The position numbers and the translations under genes were made by a program. The notes under the pieces are model-generated. The model saw nothing but the letters and a program-made list of their open reading frames with translations. It had not been told where the DNA came from and did not search any database. A DNA stretch of 64,000 bases from Salegentibacter tibetensis (GTDB taxonomy: Bacteria; Bacteroidota; Bacteroidia; Flavobacteriales; Flavobacteriaceae), in assembly GCF_020164485.1 (NCBI RefSeq), contig NZ_JAIQZA010000016.1, forward strand, positions 31,885 to 95,884. Direction: 5' to 3'. This document shows positions 43,060-51,339 of the stretch, piece by piece. Position 1 is the first letter of the stretch, and each line of letters opens with the position of its first letter.

Positions 43060-46000
43060 TTATTCCAAAACAACCCCTACCCCTATTTTCCCCAACAAAT
43101 ACGGATTATGATCAATAATCAGAATATCATTGGCTTCGCTGAGTTTTTTTAGTATCGCATACAATAGGTCAATATCAGCATAATGCAGTCCTGTGCTGGG
43201 TTCATCTAAAATATAAAGGGCATTGGCAGTTTGGTCCTGAAGCCAGTTCAATAACAATAATCGTTGCTTCTCCCCCGAAGAAAGGGATTGTACCGGCTGA
43301 TCTAGTCTAAGATGCGCCAACCCGATCTCCTCCAACTGATCTAAGAATTCCAAGGTTTTGACAGGTGCCTTTAACTCCTCTAACCATTTCTTTAATTCCA
43401 TGAGATTCAAGGCAAGTACCTCAGCAATATTTTTTGAATTAACAGTATGTTCCAATATATGCGCCTGGTAGCGTTGCCCCTTGCACACTTCGCATTTTTC
43501 GATCGCATTGGCGACTACATCCAGGCTGGTTTCCAAATAGCCTTTGCCTTTACAATTTAGGCACTGACTTGTTTTGGTTTTATAAGAAAAGTCACGAAGT
43601 TTTAGTCTTGTTTCACTTGCAAAGATCTTGCTTATTTCTTTCAGCAGATCTAGATAAGATACGAGTAAGGTATTCGCATGGGCTCTTAGTTTTTTAGACT
43701 CAAAATAATGTGCTTCTGCATACTTCACCCGGAACTTTATGCTTTCACAATTTACCGGCTTTTCCGTTTGAATGCTCGGAATCAAAATGTCTTTCACCAA
43801 AGTGGTTTTCCCTATTCCCGATTTCCCACTAATAGCTGTGATTCCTCCAACAGGCACTTCCAGCGCATCTTTTACTAAGGTGTGTTTAGAAATTTTTTGG
43901 ATTGAAATAGATTTCTTTGCTCCTTTTAACTCGATAGCTTTGGAAGGTTTTTTTAAAAAAGGATGACAATCTTTTCGCTTCAAATAATCCTGTGGGCTTC
44001 CCTGAAAAGTAATATATCCTCCCAACTTACCCGCCTGAGGCCCAAGTTGAACCAATTGATCTCCCGCCAGGACAATCTCTTTATTATGCTCAATCACGAT
44101 CACCGTATTGCCTTTTGCAATAAGTTCTTTTAGAATGCTGATCAGGTCGGGGATATTGTCATTAGATAATCCTGCTGAAGGTTCATCTAAAAGATAGGTA
44201 ATGCCCTTCAGCGGTGAGTTTAACTGCTTGATAAGTGCTACCCGCTGGTTTTCTCCGCCGGAAAGCGTGGTGGATTTTCGATTGAGTTGCAGGTGATCAA
44301 TATGCAATTGCTTTGCCCGCTTAATGGTATTGATCAAATGAGGTTGAATGTTAGCGATGAGTTTTTGATCCATCTCCTCCCGCTTATCATCAGCTGAAAG
44401 CCAGTTTTCCAAAGCTTTAAAATCCATTGACCTGATTTCGTGAATGGTTTTTCCTCCAATTTGAAAAGCCAGTCGTTCCGGCTTTAATCCGCTTCCCGCA
44501 CAATCGCCACATTCCGCAAGGGAGAAAAGTGCCTTTAGTTTCTCGATATTTTTATTTTTCCGGGTTTTATAATATTCTTCTTTTAAGTAGTGGAAGAGCC
44601 CCTCCCATTGCATGCTAATCGCCTGAATACCTTCCCTGGTTTTGGTCTTATATACCCATTGGGCTTTCCATACTGTTTCCCCGGCCCCATTAAACAGTAT
44701 GTCTTTTTGTTTATCGGTCAGCTCCGTAAAGGGTGTTTCCAGGCTAAAGCCATATTTGGCACCCAGCTCTTTTACGATTGCCATATACTGGCTACTCGCC
44801 TGTCCGTAATAAGACAGGGATTTGTTGTGTTCAAAGAGTCCATCAGCAATACTCTTGTTTTGATCCAGCACTATTTTATTCAAATCGGGCAACAATTCCT
44901 GCCCCATACCATCGCAGATGGCACATTTTCCCAGTTCGTGATTATTAGAAAAATGACTTGCTGATAATTCCTTTCCTTCGTACTGCGCTTTTCTGGAAAA
45001 GGCAAAACGCAAAATTTTATCTATCCCCGTTTGTTTGGCGATATCAGAACGCTCTGTAAAGCTCTTTTCTTTACGTGTAACGCAAATGGTAGGGCTAAGC
45101 CCTTCAATATGATCTAATTCAAATTGAAAATTCACCCCTACCCTGGACTGCTGATAACTCGAAAATTGTTTGGTCATTTCCTGTAGTCCGTAGCCATGCA
45201 GGGTATCTATCACCAAAGAGGATTTACCCGAACCGGAAATCCCTGTAATCACAGATAATTGATTTTTTGGCAGGTCTATGTCCAGGTCTTTAAGGTAATG
45301 CGTTCGAGCCCCCTTTATGGAGATCGTATCCCTGCGTTGATCCGGTGCTTCTTTTAGAGCCTGCGCTTCGGCTTTTATGAAATTATCTACCAAAGTATCG
45401 GAAGAGAATTGAAAAAGTGGATTGGTCTCAAAACAAATAATACCGGCCGTTTGATTTTTGAGCTGGTGCAAAGCTTTTAGCAGTTGCCTCACATTTTGCT
45501 GATGCAATCCAATACTGGGTTCTTCCAGCAATAAAAGCGTCTTTTTTGATTTGGCAAAATGTTTAGTGAGTTTAATACGCTGAGCTTCACCTCCAGATAA
45601 GGTGTTGGAGGGCTGGCCAAGTTTGATATAACCCAGGCCCAATTGCAGCATCAAAGACAGGGTTTTGGTGATTTTCTTCTCCCCTGAAAAGAAATCATAA
45701 GCTTCCGCTATACTCAGATTATAGATTTCTGCAATGTTTTTATTGTTCCAATGTACTTCCAGTACATCAGGCTTAAAACGCTTTCCATTACAGGTGGGAC
45801 AAATCTGGTTGATAGTGCCCATAACATTCATAGAGAGGGTGATAACACCCGCACCTTCACAGGCTTCACATCTTCCGCTCTTGTTATTAAAAGAAAAGGC
45901 TCCTTTTGCCAGTTTCAGGGATTTAGCTTCCGGGGATTTAGCCAGTAGATCACGTATTTTATCGGCTAAGCCGGTATAAGTAGCAGGATTGCTTCTGGGC

Positions 46001-47547
46001 GTTTTCCCAATGGGTTGATCTGATACCGTCAGCAGTTTTAAGTTCTTTTCTTCACCATACTCCGAAAGCTTTTGCAGTATTTGAGAGGTTTTTCTGCTCA
46101 CTACAGTCAGTTCCCCCGGTTGCGGCTGAAATGAATCCTCTGGTTCCCGTTTAAGTTCCGTATCAGATTTGGATGTTGTTTTTTGTAATTCAGCTAAAGT
46201 GGGACTCGATAAGCCTTCCGCATTTAAAAATTCCCGGGTCGGTCCGTTAAAAATCACTTCTCCTCCAAAATCACCGGCAGCCGGACCTAATTCGACTATC
46301 CAATCTGCAGATTTGATAAAGTTCAAGTGGTGTTCTACCACCATAACCGTATTGCCCCGTTTTATCAATCGATCGAGAATATGGAATAAATAATTTTGGT
46401 AATCTTCAGATAAACCGATGGAAGGTTCATCAAATACATAAAGAATACCCTGCAGGCTGCTGTTTACCTGCCTGATTAATTTAATACGTTGCGCATCACC
46501 GGAAGAAATATCGGTACTTGGGGTACTCAACCGGTATTCCTCCATTCCCAATCGTATAAGATCGAACAACTGCGTGCAGATCTTATCAACCAAAACCTGT
46601 TCCCCGGCAACCAGGTCCTGGCTTTTCAGCCTGTTGTATAGGTCGTTTAAGGGAAGGTCCATCCATTCCTGAAAGTTCAGACCTTTCCATTTATATTTCA
46701 GGTGTTCAGCTTTAATCCGCGCGCCCTTACATTTCGGACAGGTGCTGGAACTGGCAAACTTTAAGATGTTCGGGTTACGATCCCTTCTTAAAATATCTTT
46801 CATAATAGGAAGCATGCCTTTATAATAGCCTTCTTCCCGGGGCTTTGCCTTTAAGCCTTCCCATCTTAACCGGGATTCCAAAGTATGTTTTCCGAAGAAA
46901 ACTTTAATGCGATCACTTCCATTTAAAACCACATCTTTTTGTTCATCTGTAAGCTCCTTCCAGGGAATATCTACATTAAAACCATGTGCCTGGCACACTT
47001 TATTCAATTCATCTACCGTGATCTGAGAATAGACGATATAACCATTAGGTAAGGTAGTGGTAATGGCCCCTTCCCTGAGGGTTTTATTTTCATCTCCAAT
47101 CAACTTATCAAGGTCGATATATTCTGCCTCCCCAATACCATGACAAGCCTCACAAGCTCCTTTTGGGTGATTGAAAGAAAAGAACGACTTGCTCATAGTC
47201 TCCGATCCAGAATATCGGGCAAATAAAATTCTGAAGACAGCAGCGAGCTCAGACAGGGTGCCAAAAGTGGCATTAATAGACTGGAAGCGCTTCGATTGCT
47301 CCACCTTGATAACCGGTGGTAAGGCTTCTATATCATCCACTTCAGCGGTGGGAATTAACTGAGCATTTTGTTGGTTATATGCCGGGAGGCTCTCCAAAAA
47401 ATAGCGGTATCCTTCATTTGCAATAACGTCCATAGCAAGGGATGATTTCCCGGAACCCGATAAACCGGTTACCACAACCAATAGGTTTTCAGGAATGCTT
47501 AAAGAAATATTTTTGAGATTGTTTTGGTGGGCATTAATGATGCGCAT
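43060..47547 (-). CDS. UvrA-like protein with four ABC ATPase units (two UvrA-like halves fused)
   Basis: A 1495-aa protein, about 1.6 times the length of UvrA. Half 1 has Walker A GLSGSGKS (28-35), an ABC signature SSGDAQR near 350 with DEPSIGL, then a second ATPase with zinc Cys pairs (CEACEG, CPTCNG) and signature LSGGEAQR near 652. Half 2 starts near 750 (KGARTHYLKDLDIDLPKNQ) with Walker A GISGSGKS near 769, signature LSGGENQR near 1097, Walker A GKSGIGKTT near 1244, Cys pairs CLNCKG and CEVCKG, and signature LSSGEKQR near 1424. The Walker A expected in the second unit of half 1 is lost (VVSRKTSQ near 482). The UvrB-binding domain of UvrA1 seems absent from both halves, so this is a UvrA2-like protein, perhaps for drug or DNA-lesion tolerance, not classical repair. 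It stands alone. Confidence 0.88.
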   Translation of the reverse strand: MRIINAHQNNLKNISLSIPENLLVVVTGLSGSGKSSLAMDVIANEGYRYFLESLPAYNQQNAQLIPTAEVDDIEALPPVIKVEQSKRFQSINATFGTLSELAAVFRILFARYSGSETMSKSFFSFNHPKGACEACHGIGEAEYIDLDKLIGDENKTLREGAITTTLPNGYIVYSQITVDELNKVCQAHGFNVDIPWKELTDEQKDVVLNGSDRIKVFFGKHTLESRLRWEGLKAKPREEGYYKGMLPIMKDILRRDRNPNILKFASSSTCPKCKGARIKAEHLKYKWKGLNFQEWMDLPLNDLYNRLKSQDLVAGEQVLVDKICTQLFDLIRLGMEEYRLSTPSTDISSGDAQRIKLIRQVNSSLQGILYVFDEPSIGLSEDYQNYLFHILDRLIKRGNTVMVVEHHLNFIKSADWIVELGPAAGDFGGEVIFNGPTREFLNAEGLSSPTLAELQKTTSKSDTELKREPEDSFQPQPGELTVVSRKTSQILQKLSEYGEEKNLKLLTVSDQPIGKTPRSNPATYTGLADKIRDLLAKSPEAKSLKLAKGAFSFNNKSGRCEACEGAGVITLSMNVMGTINQICPTCNGKRFKPDVLEVHWNNKNIAEIYNLSIAEAYDFFSGEKKITKTLSLMLQLGLGYIKLGQPSNTLSGGEAQRIKLTKHFAKSKKTLLLLEEPSIGLHQQNVRQLLKALHQLKNQTAGIICFETNPLFQFSSDTLVDNFIKAEAQALKEAPDQRRDTISIKGARTHYLKDLDIDLPKNQLSVITGISGSGKSSLVIDTLHGYGLQEMTKQFSSYQQSRVGVNFQFELDHIEGLSPTICVTRKEKSFTERSDIAKQTGIDKILRFAFSRKAQYEGKELSASHFSNNHELGKCAICDGMGQELLPDLNKIVLDQNKSIADGLFEHNKSLSYYGQASSQYMAIVKELGAKYGFSLETPFTELTDKQKDILFNGAGETVWKAQWVYKTKTREGIQAISMQWEGLFHYLKEEYYKTRKNKNIEKLKALFSLAECGDCAGSGLKPERLAFQIGGKTIHEIRSMDFKALENWLSADDKREEMDQKLIANIQPHLINTIKRAKQLHIDHLQLNRKSTTLSGGENQRVALIKQLNSPLKGITYLLDEPSAGLSNDNIPDLISILKELIAKGNTVIVIEHNKEIVLAGDQLVQLGPQAGKLGGYITFQGSPQDYLKRKDCHPFLKKPSKAIELKGAKKSISIQKISKHTLVKDALEVPVGGITAISGKSGIGKTTLVKDILIPSIQTEKPVNCESIKFRVKYAEAHYFESKKLRAHANTLLVSYLDLLKEISKIFASETRLKLRDFSYKTKTSQCLNCKGKGYLETSLDVVANAIEKCEVCKGQRYQAHILEHTVNSKNIAEVLALNLMELKKWLEELKAPVKTLEFLDQLEEIGLAHLRLDQPVQSLSSGEKQRLLLLNWLQDQTANALYILDEPSTGLHYADIDLLYAILKKLSEANDILIIDHNPYLLGKIGVGVVLE

Positions 47548-47634
47548 AGAGGCTTACTGTTTCTCTTTTTGAAAAAATAAAAATAGGAAGATTATACAGC
47601 CTAAGATGGGCTTTTAAGGAAAGTATAGCATAAT

Positions 47635-48510
47635 TTATACTCGCTCGACTTTAAGGTTAGCATATTTTTTCTCTGTCATCTTGTAATGTAGTTTTAAAAA
47701 ATTCATACCATAAAAGTTTAATACGTGATCAGCTCTTAATACTCCTTCTTCATCTTCATAGACCTTTATCCATTCGTGCATAGCTTTTACGAACTTTGCC
47801 CAATATTGTCCTTTATGGTTGGTTAAGGTAAAATAGAACCCATTATCACCAAACTTCCTTCCATCTGAACTTAATAGTAAAGAGCCATCTTCTAAGACTT
47901 CCTTCTTCATCACTACTGAAGCATTGCCATTTGGTAAAGGAAAAACTACTTTTAACAATGGATTTTTGTAGTTCGGATTTTTACAGGTTGTATAAACTCC
48001 GGAGTAAATAACATCTCCAGAGCTTTTTAATTTTCTATACCATATAGTCCACTTTGTCTTTTTATCTTCTTTAGATTTTAATTTAATTATTTCACTGTTT
48101 AATCCTTTTGCTGAATCTAAAGAACTTAATGGTAAGTTTAGTTGTTGTAATCTTTTACTAAAAAGAATAACTAATAAGCCTCCAAACGGCTTAAAAAATC
48201 CTTTCCACTCTGACCAGATTTCAAAATTATAATTAGAGGTGTTTTCATAAAAATCAACGACAGAGTTTTTCAGTCGACATTTTTCATCATTTGAAATACC
48301 AATTCCCTCTATTGATTCCAAAAGACCTGTATCTTTTTCATTTCTAATTATTTCTAAATTTTCTTTAGATGCTAAATCTTTAATGAATTTATCTTTTATG
48401 ATATCCGTTGCTCCAATTGGTCCAATTAGCCATTTATGTTTTTCGAGATCTATTTTTCTTCCAGTTACTTTTACCCATTTTTGTGTTAGTTGATCTTGAA
48501 ATTTGTTCAT
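47635..48510 (-). CDS. Protein of unknown function (291 aa)
   Basis: Starts MNKFQDQLTQKWVKVTGRKI at the ATG 48510; the frame extends 15 codons upstream to 48555 without any sign of being translated. Soluble, no signal peptide or membrane helix. Notable features are WLIGPIGATDIIKDKFIKDLA near the start, YNFEIWSEWKGFFKPFGGLLV in the middle and a beta-rich C-terminal half (NGNASVVMKKEVLEDGSLLLSSDGRKFGDNGFYFTL). I do not recognise the family. It follows the UvrA-like gene upstream and is separated by 87 bases of AT-rich DNA. Confidence 0.65.
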   Translation of the reverse strand: MNKFQDQLTQKWVKVTGRKIDLEKHKWLIGPIGATDIIKDKFIKDLASKENLEIIRNEKDTGLLESIEGIGISNDEKCRLKNSVVDFYENTSNYNFEIWSEWKGFFKPFGGLLVILFSKRLQQLNLPLSSLDSAKGLNSEIIKLKSKEDKKTKWTIWYRKLKSSGDVIYSGVYTTCKNPNYKNPLLKVVFPLPNGNASVVMKKEVLEDGSLLLSSDGRKFGDNGFYFTLTNHKGQYWAKFVKAMHEWIKVYEDEEGVLRADHVLNFYGMNFLKLHYKMTEKKYANLKVERV

Positions 48511-48640
48511 TTTTTTCTTTCTAAAATATGGTAGATAACGAGGAAGTATATACAAAGTAAGTGATCTCGGCTTTCAAATTCATCAAACTGTGACAACTTT
48601 AAAACGGACCAAAATCCTTGAATTGTTAGTGGTTTTTAGT

Positions 48641-49141
48641 TTAATTACCTATTCGGAATGCTCTTTCAGTTGTATGAATATCTCTAGTCCCTTTGTATTT
48701 AAAGCTGATTTTCACCAAAATATGAGTCCAATTTGATGGGATTTTTGTTACAATGGGAAATCTCTGTTTTACTCCTGGCCTAACGAAAAAATAATTAAAC
48801 TTTTCCGGTATCATTTCCCAATTAGTTTCTAAATCAATAGGGAAAGCAAGTCGAGGTTTATAATTGTCCAGTTCCTTTAATTCAGAATCCTTATCAATTC
48901 CCCGAATTCTTAGCCTCATACTTTTAAACTTTTGCTCAACATTTCCTTTATTCTCTGCTATTGCTCCAAGTTCAATGATTCTGTCGGAATTCTTTACTCC
49001 TAGATTCTGAAAATCAATATCAAATTCAATTCTTTGTCTATGTGAGCCTTCTCTAAAAAACTTATAATATGTGAAAAAAGCCGCTAGAACAACTAATCCA
49101 ATTTTTATGGTTTCGAATAAAATGGTTAGTTCCATTGTCAT
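48641..49141 (-). CDS. Membrane-anchored protein of unknown function (166 aa)
   Basis: One N-terminal membrane helix (ILFETIKIGLVVLAAFFTYY) is followed by a basic turn (KFFREGSHRQR) and a beta-rich domain (IEFDIDFQNLGV, IIELGAIAENKGNVEQKFKSMRLRIRG). The rest looks like a cytosolic or periplasmic immunoglobulin-like fold. No family recognised. It lies 130 bases after the unknown gene to its left and is on the same strand as the two genes beside it. Confidence 0.65.
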   Translation of the reverse strand: MTMELTILFETIKIGLVVLAAFFTYYKFFREGSHRQRIEFDIDFQNLGVKNSDRIIELGAIAENKGNVEQKFKSMRLRIRGIDKDSELKELDNYKPRLAFPIDLETNWEMIPEKFNYFFVRPGVKQRFPIVTKIPSNWTHILVKISFKYKGTRDIHTTERAFRIGN

Positions 49142-49288
49142 TTCTTTTAATTGCCAATAACGGTCTCGAATAACACAAGATGGTGGAGTACTGGCCGCAA
49201 ATTTGTCGGCTTAGACCCGGTTGTTGGTGAAGTTAATTATTTTCTTCAAAATATTCTCGTCAATTTGCGCTACGTTGTATGCTTTTGT

Positions 49289-49828
49289 TTACCGAGTTAT
49301 ATCTAAGTGCTTAGTATTTACCTGGGTAGTTACAATGTAGTATAAAAGAGCAGTTAACACAATAGGGATTAAGATTATACCATATTCTAATTTTATAGAT
49401 TCGATTATATTATTAGGTAGCCTTATCAAAATAAAGATTGAGAAGAATCCTATGATAATAGTTAATGTCTGAATTAAATGGCGAATAGTTTTTGTAGTTG
49501 CATCTTGCTTCCTTTCAGGGTTTTTTAGACGAGTCGTAGCGTAACCATCTGTAACTTGAAATTTTTTTTCGATTTCAGAAAGCCTAAGCGTATATTTTCT
49601 AAGCCTGTTCATAAATATTTTATCAATAACAACTAGAAAACCAATTATTATATAAAGAAGAAGTAAAGAAAATAATTGTATTATATAATCATTCTCAATT
49701 CCATTTAACATTATTGCACCTACTGCTGTGATAGCCAATAATATTAGGTTTAATCGATTCGACTGATAAATTCTAAAATTTTCTGCGATAGATGTGTACT
49801 CTGCAATTAAAAAATTCTCTTTTTCCAT
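49289..49828 (-). CDS. Four-helix membrane protein of unknown function
   Basis: A 179-aa protein with two pairs of membrane helices (LILLAITAVGAIML with LFSLLLLYIIIGFLVVI, then TLTIIIGFFSIFILI with IILIPIVLTALLYYIVT). Between them is a charged cytosolic loop (RKYTLRLSEIEKKFQVTDGYATTRLKNPERKQD). The layout recalls SLATT-type membrane effectors of bacterial immune systems, but no motif proves this. It neighbours the single-helix protein at 48641. Confidence 0.6.
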   Translation of the reverse strand: MEKENFLIAEYTSIAENFRIYQSNRLNLILLAITAVGAIMLNGIENDYIIQLFSLLLLYIIIGFLVVIDKIFMNRLRKYTLRLSEIEKKFQVTDGYATTRLKNPERKQDATTKTIRHLIQTLTIIIGFFSIFILIRLPNNIIESIKLEYGIILIPIVLTALLYYIVTTQVNTKHLDITR

Positions 49829-49981
49829 TGTACATAAATTTAATATTTATTAAATAAATGAAGCACAACTCGTTATATAATCTATTCTATATTTCTACAA
49901 GCTTATTTTTTGCGGATAACCCGTACCTTACTGCCTGAGGTAGTGCGAAATCGTGAGACCTAAGTTGGAAGAATTTAATTT

Positions 49982-50434
49982 TCACTCTTTAACTAGCGTA
50001 GAATGTAGCAGCTGCAATTTCCATCCCTCTTCAGTGAGAATGGCGGTTGCGCTTTCCAGCCAGTTCATCTCTCTTACAACTTCATCTCCGGCCTTAAATT
50101 CAGCTTTATTGTAATAAGCCACCCAGGCCATCCTGCCTTCAATTTTTAGCTCTATAAAATCAAAAGAATTTATCCTTTTCACCTGTGTTTTTTGTTCTCT
50201 GGCTCGCTCTACATAATTTCTCATTTTTTCCATATTCCAAACCTCTCCGGTTTCCAGTAACAAGAAATCCTGAGTGCAATAGGTATCAAGTGCCTGCGGA
50301 TCCATATCAGAAAATATCTTCTGAAAGGAATTTACAATAAGATCCTCGATCTGATCTTCATTGGTCTTCTGGGAATTCTGGCCTATAGCCGTTACCGCCA
50401 GGAACATTATTAAAATCTGAACTATTTTCTTCAT
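49982..50434 (-). CDS. Secreted NTF2-like (SnoaL/DUF4440-type) protein
   Basis: A 150-aa protein with a signal peptide (IVQILIMFLAVTAIGQ). The mature part has the small cone-fold pattern of NTF2/SnoaL relatives: QIEDLIVNSFQKIFSDMDPQALDTYCTQDFLLLETGEVW, then AWVAYYNKAEF and ATAILTEEGWKLQLLHST. Members bind small hydrophobic ligands or are ketosteroid isomerase-like enzymes. Its start overlaps the stop of the acetyltransferase gene by four bases (ATGA), so both are translated together. Confidence 0.8.
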   Translation of the reverse strand: MKKIVQILIMFLAVTAIGQNSQKTNEDQIEDLIVNSFQKIFSDMDPQALDTYCTQDFLLLETGEVWNMEKMRNYVERAREQKTQVKRINSFDFIELKIEGRMAWVAYYNKAEFKAGDEVVREMNWLESATAILTEEGWKLQLLHSTLVKE

Positions 50435-50964
50435 TGAGTATGCTTTGTTATATTTTCCAGCTCTATTTCAAAATAGCAAACATCGGCATTCTCATAATGA
50501 GCCGGTAAGCCTTTTGAATCTTTCAGCTTCTTAATTCCAAGAAAATTAAAACCGGCCTTGCAGTAGTGGGAAATTAATTTCAAATTATTACCACAGGTAT
50601 CCAGTCTTATAAATTTTTTATTGTTTTGCTGTGCATATATTTTCCCCCAGCTAAGGATTTTGGAGACAAAATTATGCCCCCTAAAATGAGGGTTGGTTGC
50701 AATTCGATGAATATAAATGGCCGGATCTCTGTTCTTTTCTTGCCATATTTCAGCATCGCTAAAGGTTACCGCCCATATACAGGCTATGCTATTATCAATT
50801 ATGATCTTAAATTGCCTGTTTTCCTCCAGCTCTTTAACTACAAGGTCCCGACTAAATTCGGGCCACTGATTTTCAGGGAATTTAATTTTTTGGAATTTAG
50901 TCGCCTCTTTATATAATCTAAAGATCTCTGCCAGATCATTGCGGCTGCTGTTTTCTATTTTCAT
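50431..50964 (-). CDS. GNAT family N-acetyltransferase
   Basis: A 177-aa protein of the GCN5-related acetyltransferase fold: MKIENSSRNDLAEIFRLYKEATKF at the start, IDNSIACIWAVTF, IYIHRIATNPHFRGHNFVSKILSW with the acetyl-CoA loop (NPHFRGHNFVS, a variant of RxxGxG/A), and FIRLDTCGNNLKLISHYCKAGFNFLG. It should acetylate a small amine or protein N-terminus. It is the first gene of a two-gene unit with the NTF2-like protein. Confidence 0.88.
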   Translation of the reverse strand: MKIENSSRNDLAEIFRLYKEATKFQKIKFPENQWPEFSRDLVVKELEENRQFKIIIDNSIACIWAVTFSDAEIWQEKNRDPAIYIHRIATNPHFRGHNFVSKILSWGKIYAQQNNKKFIRLDTCGNNLKLISHYCKAGFNFLGIKKLKDSKGLPAHYENADVCYFEIELENITKHTQ

Positions 50965-51339
50965 TCAGGTTGTTTTCAATTCTTAAATCCACAGCCTCCA
51001 ACCCCCATATGGGGAGAAATATCCATGCTGATAAGATCCATCGCAGTATACTTTTAAATTTAGTAAATATAGAATTTCTGATCCGGAATTTTTTTATCGA
51101 TAATAAAATTCGCTATGATTACAGAAACCTTGAATCCTGAATGTTGAACCCTAATCTAACTCACTTCCAGAATCCAGTTTCTCCAAAAGTTCAAAATCTT
51201 TTCTCTTGTCTCTTGTCTCCTGATTCTTGTCTCTTGGTTCTTGTCTCTTGGTTCTTTTCAATGTTAGGCTCACTCATTTTGAAAGTAATGACTAAATTTA
51301 GCATAGATAAACGCCTGACCACCAAATTTTAAATTCAGT
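50965..51339. other. Gap between GNAT gene and permease with a low-complexity repeat
   Basis: About 375 bases. The stretch 51201-51257 is a degenerate repeat of CTTGTCTCTTG/GTTCTTGTCTC units. The rest should hold the two divergent promoters; no gene seen. Confidence 0.5.
51201..51257. repeat. Degenerate GACAAGA-type tandem repeat
   Basis: TTCTCTTGTCTCTTGTCTCC followed by TGATTCTTGTCTCTTGGTTC and another near-identical unit. On the minus strand this is a run of GACAAGAGACAAGAACC units. Confidence 0.75.
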
